Assembly: GCF_042466415.1 (NCBI RefSeq)
Contig: NZ_JAXHCH010000002.1
Span: 1,674,001 to 1,738,000, forward strand
Reading direction: 5' to 3'
Source of the DNA: Albirhodobacter sp042466415
GTDB taxonomy: Bacteria > Pseudomonadota > Alphaproteobacteria > Rhodobacterales > Rhodobacteraceae
Length of the DNA: 64,000 bases
A program made the translations under genes and the position numbers. Below are positions 43,779-53,213 of this stretch, one piece after another (position 1 is the stretch's first letter; every line of letters begins with the position of its first letter). The notes under the pieces were generated by a model. The model worked only from the letters and a program-made list of their open reading frames with translations. It did no database searches and was not told the origin of the DNA.

Positions 43779-44878
43779 CGGTTCGCTGTGAATGTGAAGG
43801 CCGATTGCAAGGCGTACATGACGCGGTCGAGCAGGAAGCCGATGATCCCGATGGTCAGCACCGCGACCATGATTTTAGCGAGGGATTGCGAGGACCCATT
43901 TTGGAATTCGTCCCAAACGAATTTCCCCAAACCCGGGTTCTGGGCAAGCATCTCCGCCGCGATCAGAACCATCCAGCCCACACCGAGGCTCAGGCGCAGG
44001 CCGGTGAAAATCAGCGGCAACGCCGAGGGCAGCACGAGTTTGGTGATCTTCGTATAGGCGTTCATTTTCAGAACTTTCGACACGCTGATCAGGTCTTTAT
44101 CAATACTGGCCACGCCGAGGGCGGTGTTGATCAACGTCGGCCAGAGCGAGCAAAGCGTGACAGTGATGGCCGAGATGAGGAAGGACTTGGAAAACATCCC
44201 GTCCGTCGCGGTTGCGGCCGATACGATCATCGTCACGATGGGCAACCATGCCAGCGGCGAGACCGGTTTGAAGATCTGGATCAACGGGTTGAGTGCCGCA
44301 TTCGCCGTAGCAGACAAACCCGCCGCAATCCCGAGCGGGATGGCCACAACGGAGGCGATCAGAAACCCGAAGAACACGGTTTTGATCGAGGTCATGATCT
44401 GGGTGTAGTAGGTCGGCCGTCCGGTGTAGATGCGCTCTTTCACATCCTCGGCGCGGCCGGCCTCAACCAGTTTCGCATTGCGCTCGTCCTGACGCTCATA
44501 AAACGCGACCTCTTTGGCACGTTCGCGGGCGGCATCCGCATGTAGACCCTTGGCTTGTTCCCAAACCTGCGCAGGGCCGGGAATAGCGCCAAGCGAGGTT
44601 TGCACTTTCGGCGCAAGCGCCCCCCAAGCAGCAAGGAAGATAGCGATGGACAGCAAAGGTACACCCAAGAGGCGCCAGATTTCCCCCATCTGCGCACGCG
44701 GCGCCTCCCCCCCGATCGCTTTCAGCAACGGCGTCATCCAAGCCAGACCGAAAGCTTGGAACCAGCGGTCGGCCTTTGTCACGGCGCCAAAGTAACGCGC
44801 GTTGCGCGCTGCTTTGCGAGAGGCGTTCTGGGCGGATTTTGCGCCTGTCTCAGTCACCTCGGGATCAATTGCGGTCAT
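43775..44878 (-). CDS. nrtB: Nitrate ABC transporter permease
   Basis: A 367-aa BPD-type permease. After a polar N-terminus there is a first membrane helix (VPLLSIAIFLAAWGALAP), a long charged loop (about 105-160), and the transmembrane core with FFGFLIASVVAIPLGIAAGL and the ATPase-contact EAA-like loop near SVSKVLKMNAYTKITKLVLP. The extended loop before the core is seen in NrtB/NasE relatives. Its stop overlaps the ATPase start (GTGA), and it is 81 bases after nrtA. It forms the membrane path for nitrate/nitrite uptake. Confidence 0.94.
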   Translation of the reverse strand: MTAIDPEVTETGAKSAQNASRKAARNARYFGAVTKADRWFQAFGLAWMTPLLKAIGGEAPRAQMGEIWRLLGVPLLSIAIFLAAWGALAPKVQTSLGAIPGPAQVWEQAKGLHADAARERAKEVAFYERQDERNAKLVEAGRAEDVKERIYTGRPTYYTQIMTSIKTVFFGFLIASVVAIPLGIAAGLSATANAALNPLIQIFKPVSPLAWLPIVTMIVSAATATDGMFSKSFLISAITVTLCSLWPTLINTALGVASIDKDLISVSKVLKMNAYTKITKLVLPSALPLIFTGLRLSLGVGWMVLIAAEMLAQNPGLGKFVWDEFQNGSSQSLAKIMVAVLTIGIIGFLLDRVMYALQSAFTFTANR

Positions 44879-44959
44879 GATAACGTCCTGCCTACTTGGG
44901 TCGGGTATGGGGGGAGAGTTTGCGTGAAAGTGAGGGGGTGGGGAGGGAGACGCTACGCG

Positions 44960-46348
44960 TCAGCCCTCGATTTTATTGCCAACAACCTTTTGGGCGCCCT
45001 TCAGCCCAATCGGGAGGCTGTCGATATAGGCGTTTGGCGTGCGGCCGTCGTAGGCGATCCCGTCGATCACATCTGTCGTGACAGGTTTGAACCCGTCGCT
45101 GTCCCACGGGAAATCAGCCTCATTCGCCATGCCCTCATCCACAAGCATCTTGGCCGCATCGAGATAGATGTCGGGGCGGTAGACGCTCTTGGCGGTCTCA
45201 ACGAACCATTCGTCGGTCTGGGGTTCGGCGATCTGGCCCCAACGACGCATCTGCGTCAGATACCAGATTGCGTCCGAATAGAACGGATAGGTCGCGTTAT
45301 AGCGGAAGAACACATTGAAATCAGGGACTTCGCGGACATCACCCTTTTCATATTCAAAGGTGCCCGTCATCGAATTCGCGATCACTTCCGCATCCGCGCC
45401 GACATATTCAGAACGCGAAAGAATTTCGACAGCTTCTTCGCGGTTGGCGTTGTCATTCTCGTCCAACCAGATCGCCGCGCGGATCAAGGCCTTGGTGATC
45501 GCAGTGGTTGTGTTGGGGTTTTCTTCAACGAAGGAAGCGCTCAGGCCGAAGACTTTCTCGGGGTTGTTTTTCCACAGCTCGTAATCGGTAATGACCGGCA
45601 CGCCGATGCCTTTAAACACTGCCTGCTGGTTCCATGGCTCACCCACGCAATAGCCCGAGATCGTACCTGCTTCCATCGTCGCAGGCATTTGTGGCGGCGG
45701 CGTTACGGAAAGCAAAACCTGTGCGCCGATCTGGCCCGAAACATCTTGCGGCGAATAGTAACCTGGCTCCAATCCGCCCGCAGCCAACCAGTAGCGCAGC
45801 TCGTAGTTATGCGTCGACACCGGGAACACCATCCCCATGTTGAACGGCTTGCCCGCATCACGGTAGCTTTGAACAACGGGCGCAAGCGAGCTCGCGCTGA
45901 TCGGGTGCTGCGGACGGCCATCTTCCATGATCGGTACATGGGGTTTCATCTCGTCCCAAACTTCGTTGGAGACGGTGATCGCATTGCCGTTGAGGTCCAT
46001 CGAGAAAGGCGTGACGATATGCGCTTTGGTGCCGTAGCCAATGGTCGCGGCAAGGGGCTGGCCCGCGAGCATATGCGCGCCGTCCAACTGGCCGTCGATG
46101 ACGCCGTCGAGCAGAACCTTCCAGTTCGCCTGCGCCTCGAGCGTCACGTAAAGACCTTCATCCTCAAAGAAGCCCTGCTCATAGGCGACGGCCAAGGGGG
46201 CCATATCCGTCAGTTTGATGAAGCCGAATTTCAGCTCGTCCTTCTCAAGGTCCAGCATCTGCGCCAAGGCGGGCGATGCAAGAACCGAGGCAATCAAGCC
46301 AACACAGGCAAGAGATTTTCGTGCGGTCGGGAACTTGGGGAACAGCAT
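44960..46348 (-). CDS. nrtA: Nitrate-binding periplasmic protein
   Basis: A 462-aa NrtA/CmpA-family binding protein with signal peptide (ending VLASPALAQ). Typical stretches are LKFGFIKLTDMAPLAVAYEQ, GQLDGAHMLAGQPLAATIGYG, AGTISGYCVGEPWNQQAV and MRRWGQIAEPQTDEWF. It captures nitrate for the NrtB/ATPase importer. It is the first structural gene of the uptake-assimilation operon and is preceded by a leader with hairpins and a terminator controlled by NasT. AAAAGGATG precedes the ATG. Confidence 0.96.
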   Translation of the reverse strand: MLFPKFPTARKSLACVGLIASVLASPALAQMLDLEKDELKFGFIKLTDMAPLAVAYEQGFFEDEGLYVTLEAQANWKVLLDGVIDGQLDGAHMLAGQPLAATIGYGTKAHIVTPFSMDLNGNAITVSNEVWDEMKPHVPIMEDGRPQHPISASSLAPVVQSYRDAGKPFNMGMVFPVSTHNYELRYWLAAGGLEPGYYSPQDVSGQIGAQVLLSVTPPPQMPATMEAGTISGYCVGEPWNQQAVFKGIGVPVITDYELWKNNPEKVFGLSASFVEENPNTTTAITKALIRAAIWLDENDNANREEAVEILSRSEYVGADAEVIANSMTGTFEYEKGDVREVPDFNVFFRYNATYPFYSDAIWYLTQMRRWGQIAEPQTDEWFVETAKSVYRPDIYLDAAKMLVDEGMANEADFPWDSDGFKPVTTDVIDGIAYDGRTPNAYIDSLPIGLKGAQKVVGNKIEG

Positions 46349-46380
46349 AGACGAGCATCCTTTTTACGAGATTGAACATG

Positions 46381-46442
46381 AAAAAAACCGCTTGATAAAT
46401 CCTTGCGCGGGGAGGAGGGGCGCAGGCATTCAATCAAGCGGC
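46381..46442 (-). terminator. Leader terminator upstream of nrtA
   Basis: On the minus strand CCGCTTGAT (46441-46433) pairs with ATCAAGCGG (46396-46388) and is followed by a run of T (46387-46381). It lies 33 bases before the nrtA start codon, so it must be bypassed for the nitrate operon to be read. Confidence 0.85.
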
Positions 46443-46457
46443 TTTGCTTGTTTTCGC

Positions 46458-46499
46458 GGCTCTCTGCTTTGAGGGCCTAATCGAAGCGTCGTTGCTTCG
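46458..46499 (-). promoter_or_regulatory. Two-hairpin ANTAR target (NasT antitermination site)
   Basis: Reading the minus strand, hairpin P1 is CGAAGC-AACGAC-GCTTCG (46499-46482). After 4 bases comes P2, GGCCCTC-AAAGCA-GAGAGCC (46477-46458), with one mismatch. Both loops are hexamers with A at 1 and G at 4, the defining features of ANTAR-domain RNA targets. The leader terminator follows 16 bases later. The neighbours encode NasT (ANTAR) and its nitrate-sensing partner NasS. Confidence 0.88.
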
Positions 46500-46595
46500 T
46501 TGAAGTCAGGATGCCATATTCGGCGCTCTGATCAACTTTGACGGTAAACTTGGGCGGTGTTTTCTGCCCCGAAGCAAAAGCCGCTTAAAATTCGA

Positions 46596-47738
46596 TCACT
46601 TTTTTGGCAGGTGATCTTGGGTAGCGCCCCCAAAAAAGGCGCCGGATGAAGGAATTGTGCCGTCATGCGCGGCACCAAAAGGGGTCTGTGCGAGCGAGAT
46701 TTCCAAAGCGGCATCCGGAATGTAAGCGGTATATAGATCGGTGCGGAAGCTCGCCCGCGCTGCGCCAAGCACATCCGCGAGGTCCATCGACTGGCTTTGC
46801 GCCATCGCGCTCGCGATCCAATCGGCCTGCTCGCGCTGCGGCACAGTTGCCCCGCCGCGGTGAAAGCGCAGGAACGCAGGGACTTCGATTGGGGTGCGGC
46901 ACAAAGCGGGCAAGATTTGCCCCGTCAACGCGCGATCAATGGCGTGGTCCGGCAGATCCAAATGCTCGCTGCGCGCGAGGATGCCGCTGGCAAGGCCGTG
47001 ATTATCGGGGGTATCAAGCCACGCACAGGCACGGTGGATCGCCCGCATCAACGCACCCGCCGCCCGCGCATTCTGCTCGCCCCAGTCACGGCGCACCGCG
47101 AGAACCTTCTCCGGCGCGCGGTTCCAGATTTCGACCGAGGGCAGGATAAGCTCCGCCACCGCCGTTTCGACCGCGACCGTCCCCCATGGCTCACCCACGC
47201 AAAACAGATCAATCTCGCCATCCGAAACCGCCTGCGCCATCAAAGGCGGCGGCATGGTCACAAACTCGAACGCCCCGATCTGCGCGCCCATCCAGTGCGC
47301 AAATAAAAACCGGTGCATCGAATAGGGGAACGGGACCCCCACGCGCAGCGCGGCCTCGCCGGTGCAACACGCCAAAAGTGCGTCGCGCGTGCCCGACTTA
47401 TCCAAAAATGCGCCCGACCATCCCTGCTCACGCATCCGGTTCGCAACGGCCTTCGACACGCCCGTCACCGTGCCGTTGATCGACAGCATCATCAATGCAT
47501 CCGTCGCGATCTGCTTTCCGCTCAAACCCAGTGACATGGCAACCGGCATAGGCGCAAGCATATGCACCGCATCCAGATGGCCCAGCGCAAGCAGATCTCG
47601 CAACGCCGCCCAAGAGGGCTGACGCAGAAGGTTCAGCGCGATGCCCTCTTCTTGCGCAAAGCCCAAAGCCTGCGCGATGATCAACGGGGCGCTATCGACG
47701 AGGGGTAAATACCCGCAATTGAGGATCTGACGATTCAT
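46596..47738 (-). CDS. nasS: Nitrate sensor NasS
   Basis: A 380-aa NrtA-like protein without signal peptide, starting at ATG 47738 (MNRQILNCGYLPLVDSAPLI), so it acts in the cytoplasm. It shares LGHLDAVHMLAPMPVAMSLGL, SDGEIDLFCVGEPWGTVAV and QREQADWIASAMAQSQ with nitrate-binding proteins. In Paracoccus and Azotobacter NasS holds NasT inactive until nitrate binds. It overlaps nasT by 4 bases (ATGA), which should give balanced amounts of the two. Confidence 0.95.
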   Translation of the reverse strand: MNRQILNCGYLPLVDSAPLIIAQALGFAQEEGIALNLLRQPSWAALRDLLALGHLDAVHMLAPMPVAMSLGLSGKQIATDALMMLSINGTVTGVSKAVANRMREQGWSGAFLDKSGTRDALLACCTGEAALRVGVPFPYSMHRFLFAHWMGAQIGAFEFVTMPPPLMAQAVSDGEIDLFCVGEPWGTVAVETAVAELILPSVEIWNRAPEKVLAVRRDWGEQNARAAGALMRAIHRACAWLDTPDNHGLASGILARSEHLDLPDHAIDRALTGQILPALCRTPIEVPAFLRFHRGGATVPQREQADWIASAMAQSQSMDLADVLGAARASFRTDLYTAYIPDAALEISLAQTPFGAAHDGTIPSSGAFFGGATQDHLPKK

Positions 47739-48319
47739 GTCAAAAGATCCGACGCCGTGATCAGGGCTTCTGCGACGTCGATCACTTTGCATTTACGGTC
47801 CATCGCCCTTACCCGCAGCAAATTATACGCCTCTTCCTCGGAAATCCCGCGCGCGCGCATCAGCACTCCCTTCGCGCGATCAATCACCTTTCGATCGGTC
47901 AACGCCTGCTTTGCCGCCGCGAGTTCCAATCGCATTTGGCTGATCATCTGGAACCGAGCGATAGCGGTTTTCAAAACGGGCTTGATCCGTTCAGGCACCA
48001 TCCCGCCGACGACATAGGCGCTCACGCCTGCGGCGACGGCGGCACTTGTCATGTCATCGTCCGACTGATCGACAAACATCGCGACAGGTCGCCCTTTCGC
48101 GTCCGACGCGGCGCTGACCTGTTCGAGCATATCGCGGTTGGGGTTGGCCAGATCAATCAGCACCAGATCGGGATCGACCTCTTGCAACTTGCGCGCAAGC
48201 CCCGTCATCTGTGGGGCGATTGTTACATCCGACCATCCACCCGACATCAACGCCTCCGCAATCGCGGCGGCGCGGGTGGAATCGGGTTCGACAACAAGAA
48301 TACGAAGGGGCTGAGGCAT
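47735..48319 (-). CDS. nasT: ANTAR antiterminator NasT
   Basis: A 194-aa response-regulator-like protein. The receiver-like part (1-about 120) has ILVVEPDSTRAAAIAEAL and DLVLIDLANPNRD with Asp56. The ANTAR domain (about 130-190) reads AKQALTDRKVIDRAKGVLMRARGISEEEAYN then LLRVRAMDRK. NasT binds two-hairpin leaders and lets RNA polymerase pass a terminator when nitrate frees it from NasS. The predicted target is in the leader of nrtA at 46381-46499. First gene of nasT-nasS. Confidence 0.95.
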   Translation of the reverse strand: MPQPLRILVVEPDSTRAAAIAEALMSGGWSDVTIAPQMTGLARKLQEVDPDLVLIDLANPNRDMLEQVSAASDAKGRPVAMFVDQSDDDMTSAAVAAGVSAYVVGGMVPERIKPVLKTAIARFQMISQMRLELAAAKQALTDRKVIDRAKGVLMRARGISEEEAYNLLRVRAMDRKCKVIDVAEALITASDLLT

Positions 48320-48606
48320 GAGATGTGATTAGCGCAGCACGCACCCCCCGCCAGAGAATTTGCGCGCCCCCTCCCCCCGCGCCGTCTTAGCGTTGCACAT
48401 CCCCTCAACATCGCCCTAAAAATATGCTGATCGCACATAAATTAATCGGCAAGCTGACGCAGGCCCCAAAACGCACCTCGATCACAAGATGTCAAAAGAC
48501 GTAAACAGAAGAACACGTGATCGTCATGTGAGGTTTGCGGGGTCTGTGCATAAAGTTTTCGACGGAAACCCTGACCACCTGCGTTAAACCCGTAGCGACC
48601 CCTCTT

Positions 48607-49896
48607 ATGCCGGACCTATCGATGAAAAAAATTCTCTCTCTCGGCGTCAGCGTCGTGATCCTTTCAGGTGCTTATTTTGCGACGTTTGGCGTGCCCGGGG
48701 CTCTCACAGATCTTGCGGGTACGCCCAGCGAGGCAGCGTCCGCGCCGCAATCTGGCGCGGGGGGAGCACAGCAAGACGCGAATGGTTCACCGAACGGTGG
48801 CGCTCCGGCAGGGGTGACAGGCGGCGCTGGGACAGGAGGCGCCGGGACAGGAGGCGGGGCACGCGGTGGCGGCGGGCGCGGCGGAGACCGCTCGACCACA
48901 GTGGTTTTAACACCGTTGGAACAGGTGCCATACGAAGACAACCTGCGCGCCATTGGCTCCGCGACAGCGATGCGCAGTGTCGACGTGGTTTCCGAAGGCG
49001 CAGGCAAGGTGACGGCCGTCTTCCTTCCCGCCAACGGGCGCGTTGAGGAGGGCGATGTCCTCCTCGAGCTTGATGACCGCATCGAGGCCCTGAACGTGGT
49101 GGCCGCGCAAGCCGCGTTGGATCAAGCGACGGAAACCGTCACGCGGTATGAACGTCTGCGGTCCGGCGGCAGTTCTACCGTGACGGATGTAACGCTGTCT
49201 GATGCACGCTTGGCGCAACGTCTGGCCGAGGCCGAACTGGGGCTCGCGCAAATTGCGCTGGAGGATTTGACGATCCGCGCGCCGATCTCGGGCCGACTTG
49301 GCCTAAGCGACATTGACGTCGGGGATGTGATCTCGGCCAATAGTGTGATCACCACGATCGACGAGACAGACGCGCTTTTGGTTGAATTCGAGCTTCCCGA
49401 ACGCGCGATCGCGATGTTGGATCGCGAAAGCACCATCCTTGCGAGCACGCCTGCGTTGCGCGGTAAAGTGTTTGAGGGCGAAATCACCTCCTACGACAGT
49501 CGCATTGATAGCGTTACGCGCTCCATCACGGTACGCGCGCAAATTGACAATGCAGATGAGCAGCTCTGGCCGGGGATGACATTCTCTGTCCGGCTCTTGC
49601 ATGAAAGTGACCCGCTCCCGATGGTGCCCAGCACTGCCATTACATGGTCGCGCGCGGGATCGAGCATCTGGGTCAATGACGCTGGCAAGGCGAAATCCGT
49701 GCCGGTGACCATTCTCTACCGCGTCGATCAGCAAGTCTGGATTCAGGCGGATCTGCCTGAGGGCGCGATGATTGTCAGCGAAGGCGCGCAGAAACTGCGC
49801 GAGGGGGCCGCGATCGTCGATGCGGGGGCGAAGCCCTCCGGCGGCAGGCCCGCACAAGAAGCCGCTGACGCAACGCCAGCCCGAGATCCGGCATGA
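48607..49896 (+). CDS. RND efflux periplasmic adaptor protein
   Basis: A membrane-fusion protein of about 429 aa starting at ATG 48607 (or 48622, MKKILSLGVSVV). An N-terminal anchor is followed by a low-complexity Gly/Ala/Ser linker (about 40-95). The lipoyl/hairpin part (DVVSEGAGKVTAVFLPANGRVEEGDVLLELDD) and beta-barrel (TIRAPISGRLGLSDIDVGD) follow. It links the inner-membrane pump encoded next to an outer-membrane channel, which is not in the window. It overlaps the pump gene by 4 bases. The Gly-rich linker is longer than usual. The substrate cannot be told. Confidence 0.9.
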   Translation: MPDLSMKKILSLGVSVVILSGAYFATFGVPGALTDLAGTPSEAASAPQSGAGGAQQDANGSPNGGAPAGVTGGAGTGGAGTGGGARGGGGRGGDRSTTVVLTPLEQVPYEDNLRAIGSATAMRSVDVVSEGAGKVTAVFLPANGRVEEGDVLLELDDRIEALNVVAAQAALDQATETVTRYERLRSGGSSTVTDVTLSDARLAQRLAEAELGLAQIALEDLTIRAPISGRLGLSDIDVGDVISANSVITTIDETDALLVEFELPERAIAMLDRESTILASTPALRGKVFEGEITSYDSRIDSVTRSITVRAQIDNADEQLWPGMTFSVRLLHESDPLPMVPSTAITWSRAGSSIWVNDAGKAKSVPVTILYRVDQQVWIQADLPEGAMIVSEGAQKLREGAAIVDAGAKPSGGRPAQEAADATPARDPA

Positions 49897-52800
49897 ACGG
49901 CGGCGAGGGCAAAGCGCCCCAACACGACGCCGCCAATTCCGGCGAAAAGGGTTTGGCAAATCTGTTTATCGCCCGCCCGATCCTTGGAATCGTCATCAAC
50001 CTCTTGATCCTCATCGCCGGTTTGGCAGCGCTCGTCGCGGTCAATGTCCGTGAGATGCCCGATGTCGACCAGCCCGTGCTGTCCGTGCGCACGACCTACG
50101 AAGGCGCCGTGCCCGAAGCGGTTGACCGCGAAGTGACGCAGGTGCTGGAGGATGCGCTCAGCGCCCTCGATGGTCTGTCCTATATGGAAAGCACATCAAG
50201 CAGCGAGAGCAGCAGGATCACGATCGACTTGTCGACCAATGCCGATATCGACGTCGCGGCCAACGAGGCCCGTGAGATCGTCTCGGAGACCCTGCGCCAA
50301 CTTCCCGACGACATCGATGATCCGGTCGTGAGCAAGAGTGACAGTTCCAGCGACGCGATCATCCGCCTTGCCGTCATGGGCGATGCGTCCCTCGCCGAGC
50401 TCACCGAAATCGCGGAAACGACGATCTATGATCGACTGTCATTGATCGACGGCATTGCCGAAGTCTCCATCCGCGGGGATCGGGCAAATATCTTCCGTGT
50501 TAATGTCGATATCCCCTCCTTGCAAAGTCGCGGCCTGACGGTGTTCGACGTCTCGGATGCGCTGGCCGCCCTGCGCGACGATACGCCCCTCGGCTCGCTC
50601 GATACCGAGACGCAGGTGATGCCATTGCGCGTCGGCAATTCGCTCGTCACGGCGCAAAGCGTGGGGGAAATTCCCGTCAATGCGACGACGCGCGTATCCG
50701 ATGTCGCCTTCGTCCAACTCGGCCCCGAAGATCGCAGCACCTCCGCGCGCGTGAACGGCCAAACTGCGATCGGGGTCGAGATTACCCGGCAATCCGTCGG
50801 CAATACCCTCACCATCTCGCAAGACGTGCGGGTCGCTGTTGAGGACTTACGCAAACAAATGCCTGACGGCGTCGACTTGCTCATCACCTCCGATGACGGG
50901 GTCTTTATTGAGGGCTCGATCAACGAGGTGGTCAATTCCATCGGGCTGGCGACGATTATCGTTGTGGCGGTGATCTTCGGCTTCTTGCGGTCGCTGCGTG
51001 CAACAATCATTCCGGCGGTGACGATTCCTGTCGCGCTGCTTGGCACCATCGCGGCGATCTGGATCACCGGCTTCTCCGTCAACACGATCAGCTTGCTCGC
51101 CCTCGTCCTTGCCACAGGGATGGTCGTCGATGACGCCATCGTGGTGATCGAGAATATCGTGCGCAAGCGGAAAGAGGGGATGGGCGCCTTTGCGGCGGCG
51201 GCGGCAGGGACGAATGAAGTATTCTTTGCCGTCATCTCGACCACCGCCACCCTCGCGGCCGTCTTTATCCCGATTTCCTTCCTCCCCGGCCAAGCGGGCG
51301 GCGTGTTCAGCGAATTCGGGTTTGTGCTCGCCTTTGCGGTGACGCTTTCCTCGATAACGGCGCTGACCCTCGCGCCGGTGATGGCGGCGTTCCTTGATCC
51401 GGGCAAATTCGACGCAGCCTCATCCGCCTCCCCCAAACCGCCGAGCAGATTGGCGCGCTGGTTTGATACGATCATGGACCGCGCCATCCGCGCGCCGATG
51501 ATCGTCATCAGCATCGCGTTGGGTCTCGTCATTGTGGCGGCGGGCGCTGCGGCCACCCTACCCTCCTCCATTACACCAACCGAGGATCGCGGCTTCTTCC
51601 TGATTTCCGCGCGCGGTGCGAATGACGCGGGGCTCGACTATGTCGAGAGCCAAGTCGTGCAGATCGAAGAAATGCTACAGCCCTACCGTGACAGTGGCGA
51701 AGTCACCGCCGCGCAAAGCATTATCGGCGCGGGCGGATCAAATAGTGCCTTCCTGATCATCCGCCTTGCCGACTGGAACGAACGCGCGCGCAGCCAGCAA
51801 GAGATCATCGCGGAGCTCAGTCGGAAAGTCGCCGCAGTCCCCGGATTGCAGGTTTCGGCCCGCTCAACCAACAGTTTGAATATCCGTGGCGGCGGGCAAG
51901 GTCTGCAATTCGCGGTAACGGGCACAAACTCGGCGGCAATGACAGATGCGGCAGAAATGCTCGTCGCGCGCATGGCGCAAGACGACACATTCCTAAACCC
52001 GCAACTTTCGGCGGACGCCGTCGAAGCCCAGCTCGAGCTCATGATTGACGACGAGATGATCGGAATGTTCGGCCTGACCGAGGCGAATATCACCAAAACC
52101 GTGAGCGCGATGACAACCGGCGTCACCGCGGTCAGCGTGTTTGAGAACGATAAGGAGATCGATGTCGACGTGTTGCCCGGTGGCGCGCCCATTGACGATC
52201 CCTCCGACCTCGATTCGATCCAGTTGCAATTGCCGGACGGGGGCTATGTCCCCCTCTCCGCCGCCGCGACCTTGGAAACCGTCATCAGCCCGTCGCGCTT
52301 GACGCGGCAAGGTGGAGCGCTCGCAGTTTCTGTGCAGGCCAACCTTGGCGAGGATGTCGATCTGGGCAGCGCAATGGCGCGGCTATCGGACATCGCGGAG
52401 GCGGAATTACCGTCGGGGATGAACATCATCTTCACGGGCGAGGCCGCCAGTTTACAAGAAAGCGAAAGCGGGATGTATACCGTGTTCGGGGTCGCGATTG
52501 TGATCGTTTTGCTCGTTCTTGCCGCCCAATTCGAGAGTTTCGCCTCCGCAGTCGTGATCATGCTAACGGTGCCTTTCGGCCTTGCTGCCGCCGTATTGGC
52601 GATCAGCTTGAGCGGCGGATCGCTTAACTATTATAGCCAGATCGGACTTGTGATGTTGATCGGCGTGATGGCGAAGAACGGCATTTTGATTGTCGAGTTC
52701 GCGAACCAGTTGCGCGAGGCGGGACAGGATATCGACAGTGCCATCCGTGATGCGCTGCGCCTTCGAATCCGGCCTGTGATGATGACGATGGTCTCGACAG

Positions 52801-53015
52801 TCTTCGGCGGCCTGCCCCTCATCCTCACCTCTGGCGCGGGCGCGGAAGCGCGGATCGCAGTCGGCTGGGTGATTGTGGGTGGGTTGGGGTTTGCGACCGT
52901 CTTCACCCTGTTCCTCACCCCCGTCTTTTATCGCTGGATCGCTGTTTGGGGCGCAGAGCCCGCAATGGCGTCCAAACGCCTGGCGCGCGAGAAGGCGGAG
53001 TTCCTCGGCGCGTAA
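49893..53015 (+). CDS. RND multidrug efflux transporter (AcrB/MexF family)
   Basis: A 1040-aa HAE1-family proton antiporter with 12 predicted helices and two large periplasmic loops. It starts with ANLFIARPILGIVINLLILI. TM4 carries VLATGMVVDDAIVVIEN, the conserved Asp pair for proton transfer. The second half has NYYSQIGLVMLIGVMAKNG and RIRPVMMTMVSTVFGGLPL. Drugs, fatty acids or solvents are possible substrates. It is coupled to the adaptor gene by ATGA. A 16-bp perfect hairpin terminator follows. Confidence 0.95.
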   Translation: MNGGEGKAPQHDAANSGEKGLANLFIARPILGIVINLLILIAGLAALVAVNVREMPDVDQPVLSVRTTYEGAVPEAVDREVTQVLEDALSALDGLSYMESTSSSESSRITIDLSTNADIDVAANEAREIVSETLRQLPDDIDDPVVSKSDSSSDAIIRLAVMGDASLAELTEIAETTIYDRLSLIDGIAEVSIRGDRANIFRVNVDIPSLQSRGLTVFDVSDALAALRDDTPLGSLDTETQVMPLRVGNSLVTAQSVGEIPVNATTRVSDVAFVQLGPEDRSTSARVNGQTAIGVEITRQSVGNTLTISQDVRVAVEDLRKQMPDGVDLLITSDDGVFIEGSINEVVNSIGLATIIVVAVIFGFLRSLRATIIPAVTIPVALLGTIAAIWITGFSVNTISLLALVLATGMVVDDAIVVIENIVRKRKEGMGAFAAAAAGTNEVFFAVISTTATLAAVFIPISFLPGQAGGVFSEFGFVLAFAVTLSSITALTLAPVMAAFLDPGKFDAASSASPKPPSRLARWFDTIMDRAIRAPMIVISIALGLVIVAAGAAATLPSSITPTEDRGFFLISARGANDAGLDYVESQVVQIEEMLQPYRDSGEVTAAQSIIGAGGSNSAFLIIRLADWNERARSQQEIIAELSRKVAAVPGLQVSARSTNSLNIRGGGQGLQFAVTGTNSAAMTDAAEMLVARMAQDDTFLNPQLSADAVEAQLELMIDDEMIGMFGLTEANITKTVSAMTTGVTAVSVFENDKEIDVDVLPGGAPIDDPSDLDSIQLQLPDGGYVPLSAAATLETVISPSRLTRQGGALAVSVQANLGEDVDLGSAMARLSDIAEAELPSGMNIIFTGEAASLQESESGMYTVFGVAIVIVLLVLAAQFESFASAVVIMLTVPFGLAAAVLAISLSGGSLNYYSQIGLVMLIGVMAKNGILIVEFANQLREAGQDIDSAIRDALRLRIRPVMMTMVSTVFGGLPLILTSGAGAEARIAVGWVIVGGLGFATVFTLFLTPVFYRWIAVWGAEPAMASKRLAREKAEFLGA

Positions 53016-53041
53016 TCCCGCCAAACCATTGGCAACCACAT

Positions 53042-53093
53042 CAAGCAATGGGCGGAGGAGCAGATAAACATGCCCTCCGCCCATTGCTTTTCG
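53042..53093 (+). terminator. Strong terminator after the RND operon
   Basis: AAGCAATGGGCGGAGG (53043-53058) pairs perfectly over 16 bases with 53074-53089, followed by TTCG after the stem's T-run. Confidence 0.85.
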
Positions 53094-53213
53094 CGCGGCC
53101 ATTCTTAGCTAATAAAAAAGCAACGCCCCCAAACGCAGCAGGGCGCGATCATCGCACGTCGGGCACGCCGCGCCATGCGCGAAACGGGCGAGCTTGCGGG
53201 CAGATAGCAGGAT

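Noticed and set aside
44555..46375. 606-aa open frame on the plus strand opposite nrtB/nrtA
   Set aside because: It spans two well-supported genes on the other strand and resembles no family.
46500..46595. Sigma-54 promoter upstream of the nrtA leader
   Set aside because: I looked for GG-N10-GC with TGGCAC/TTGCA context and found only partial matches.
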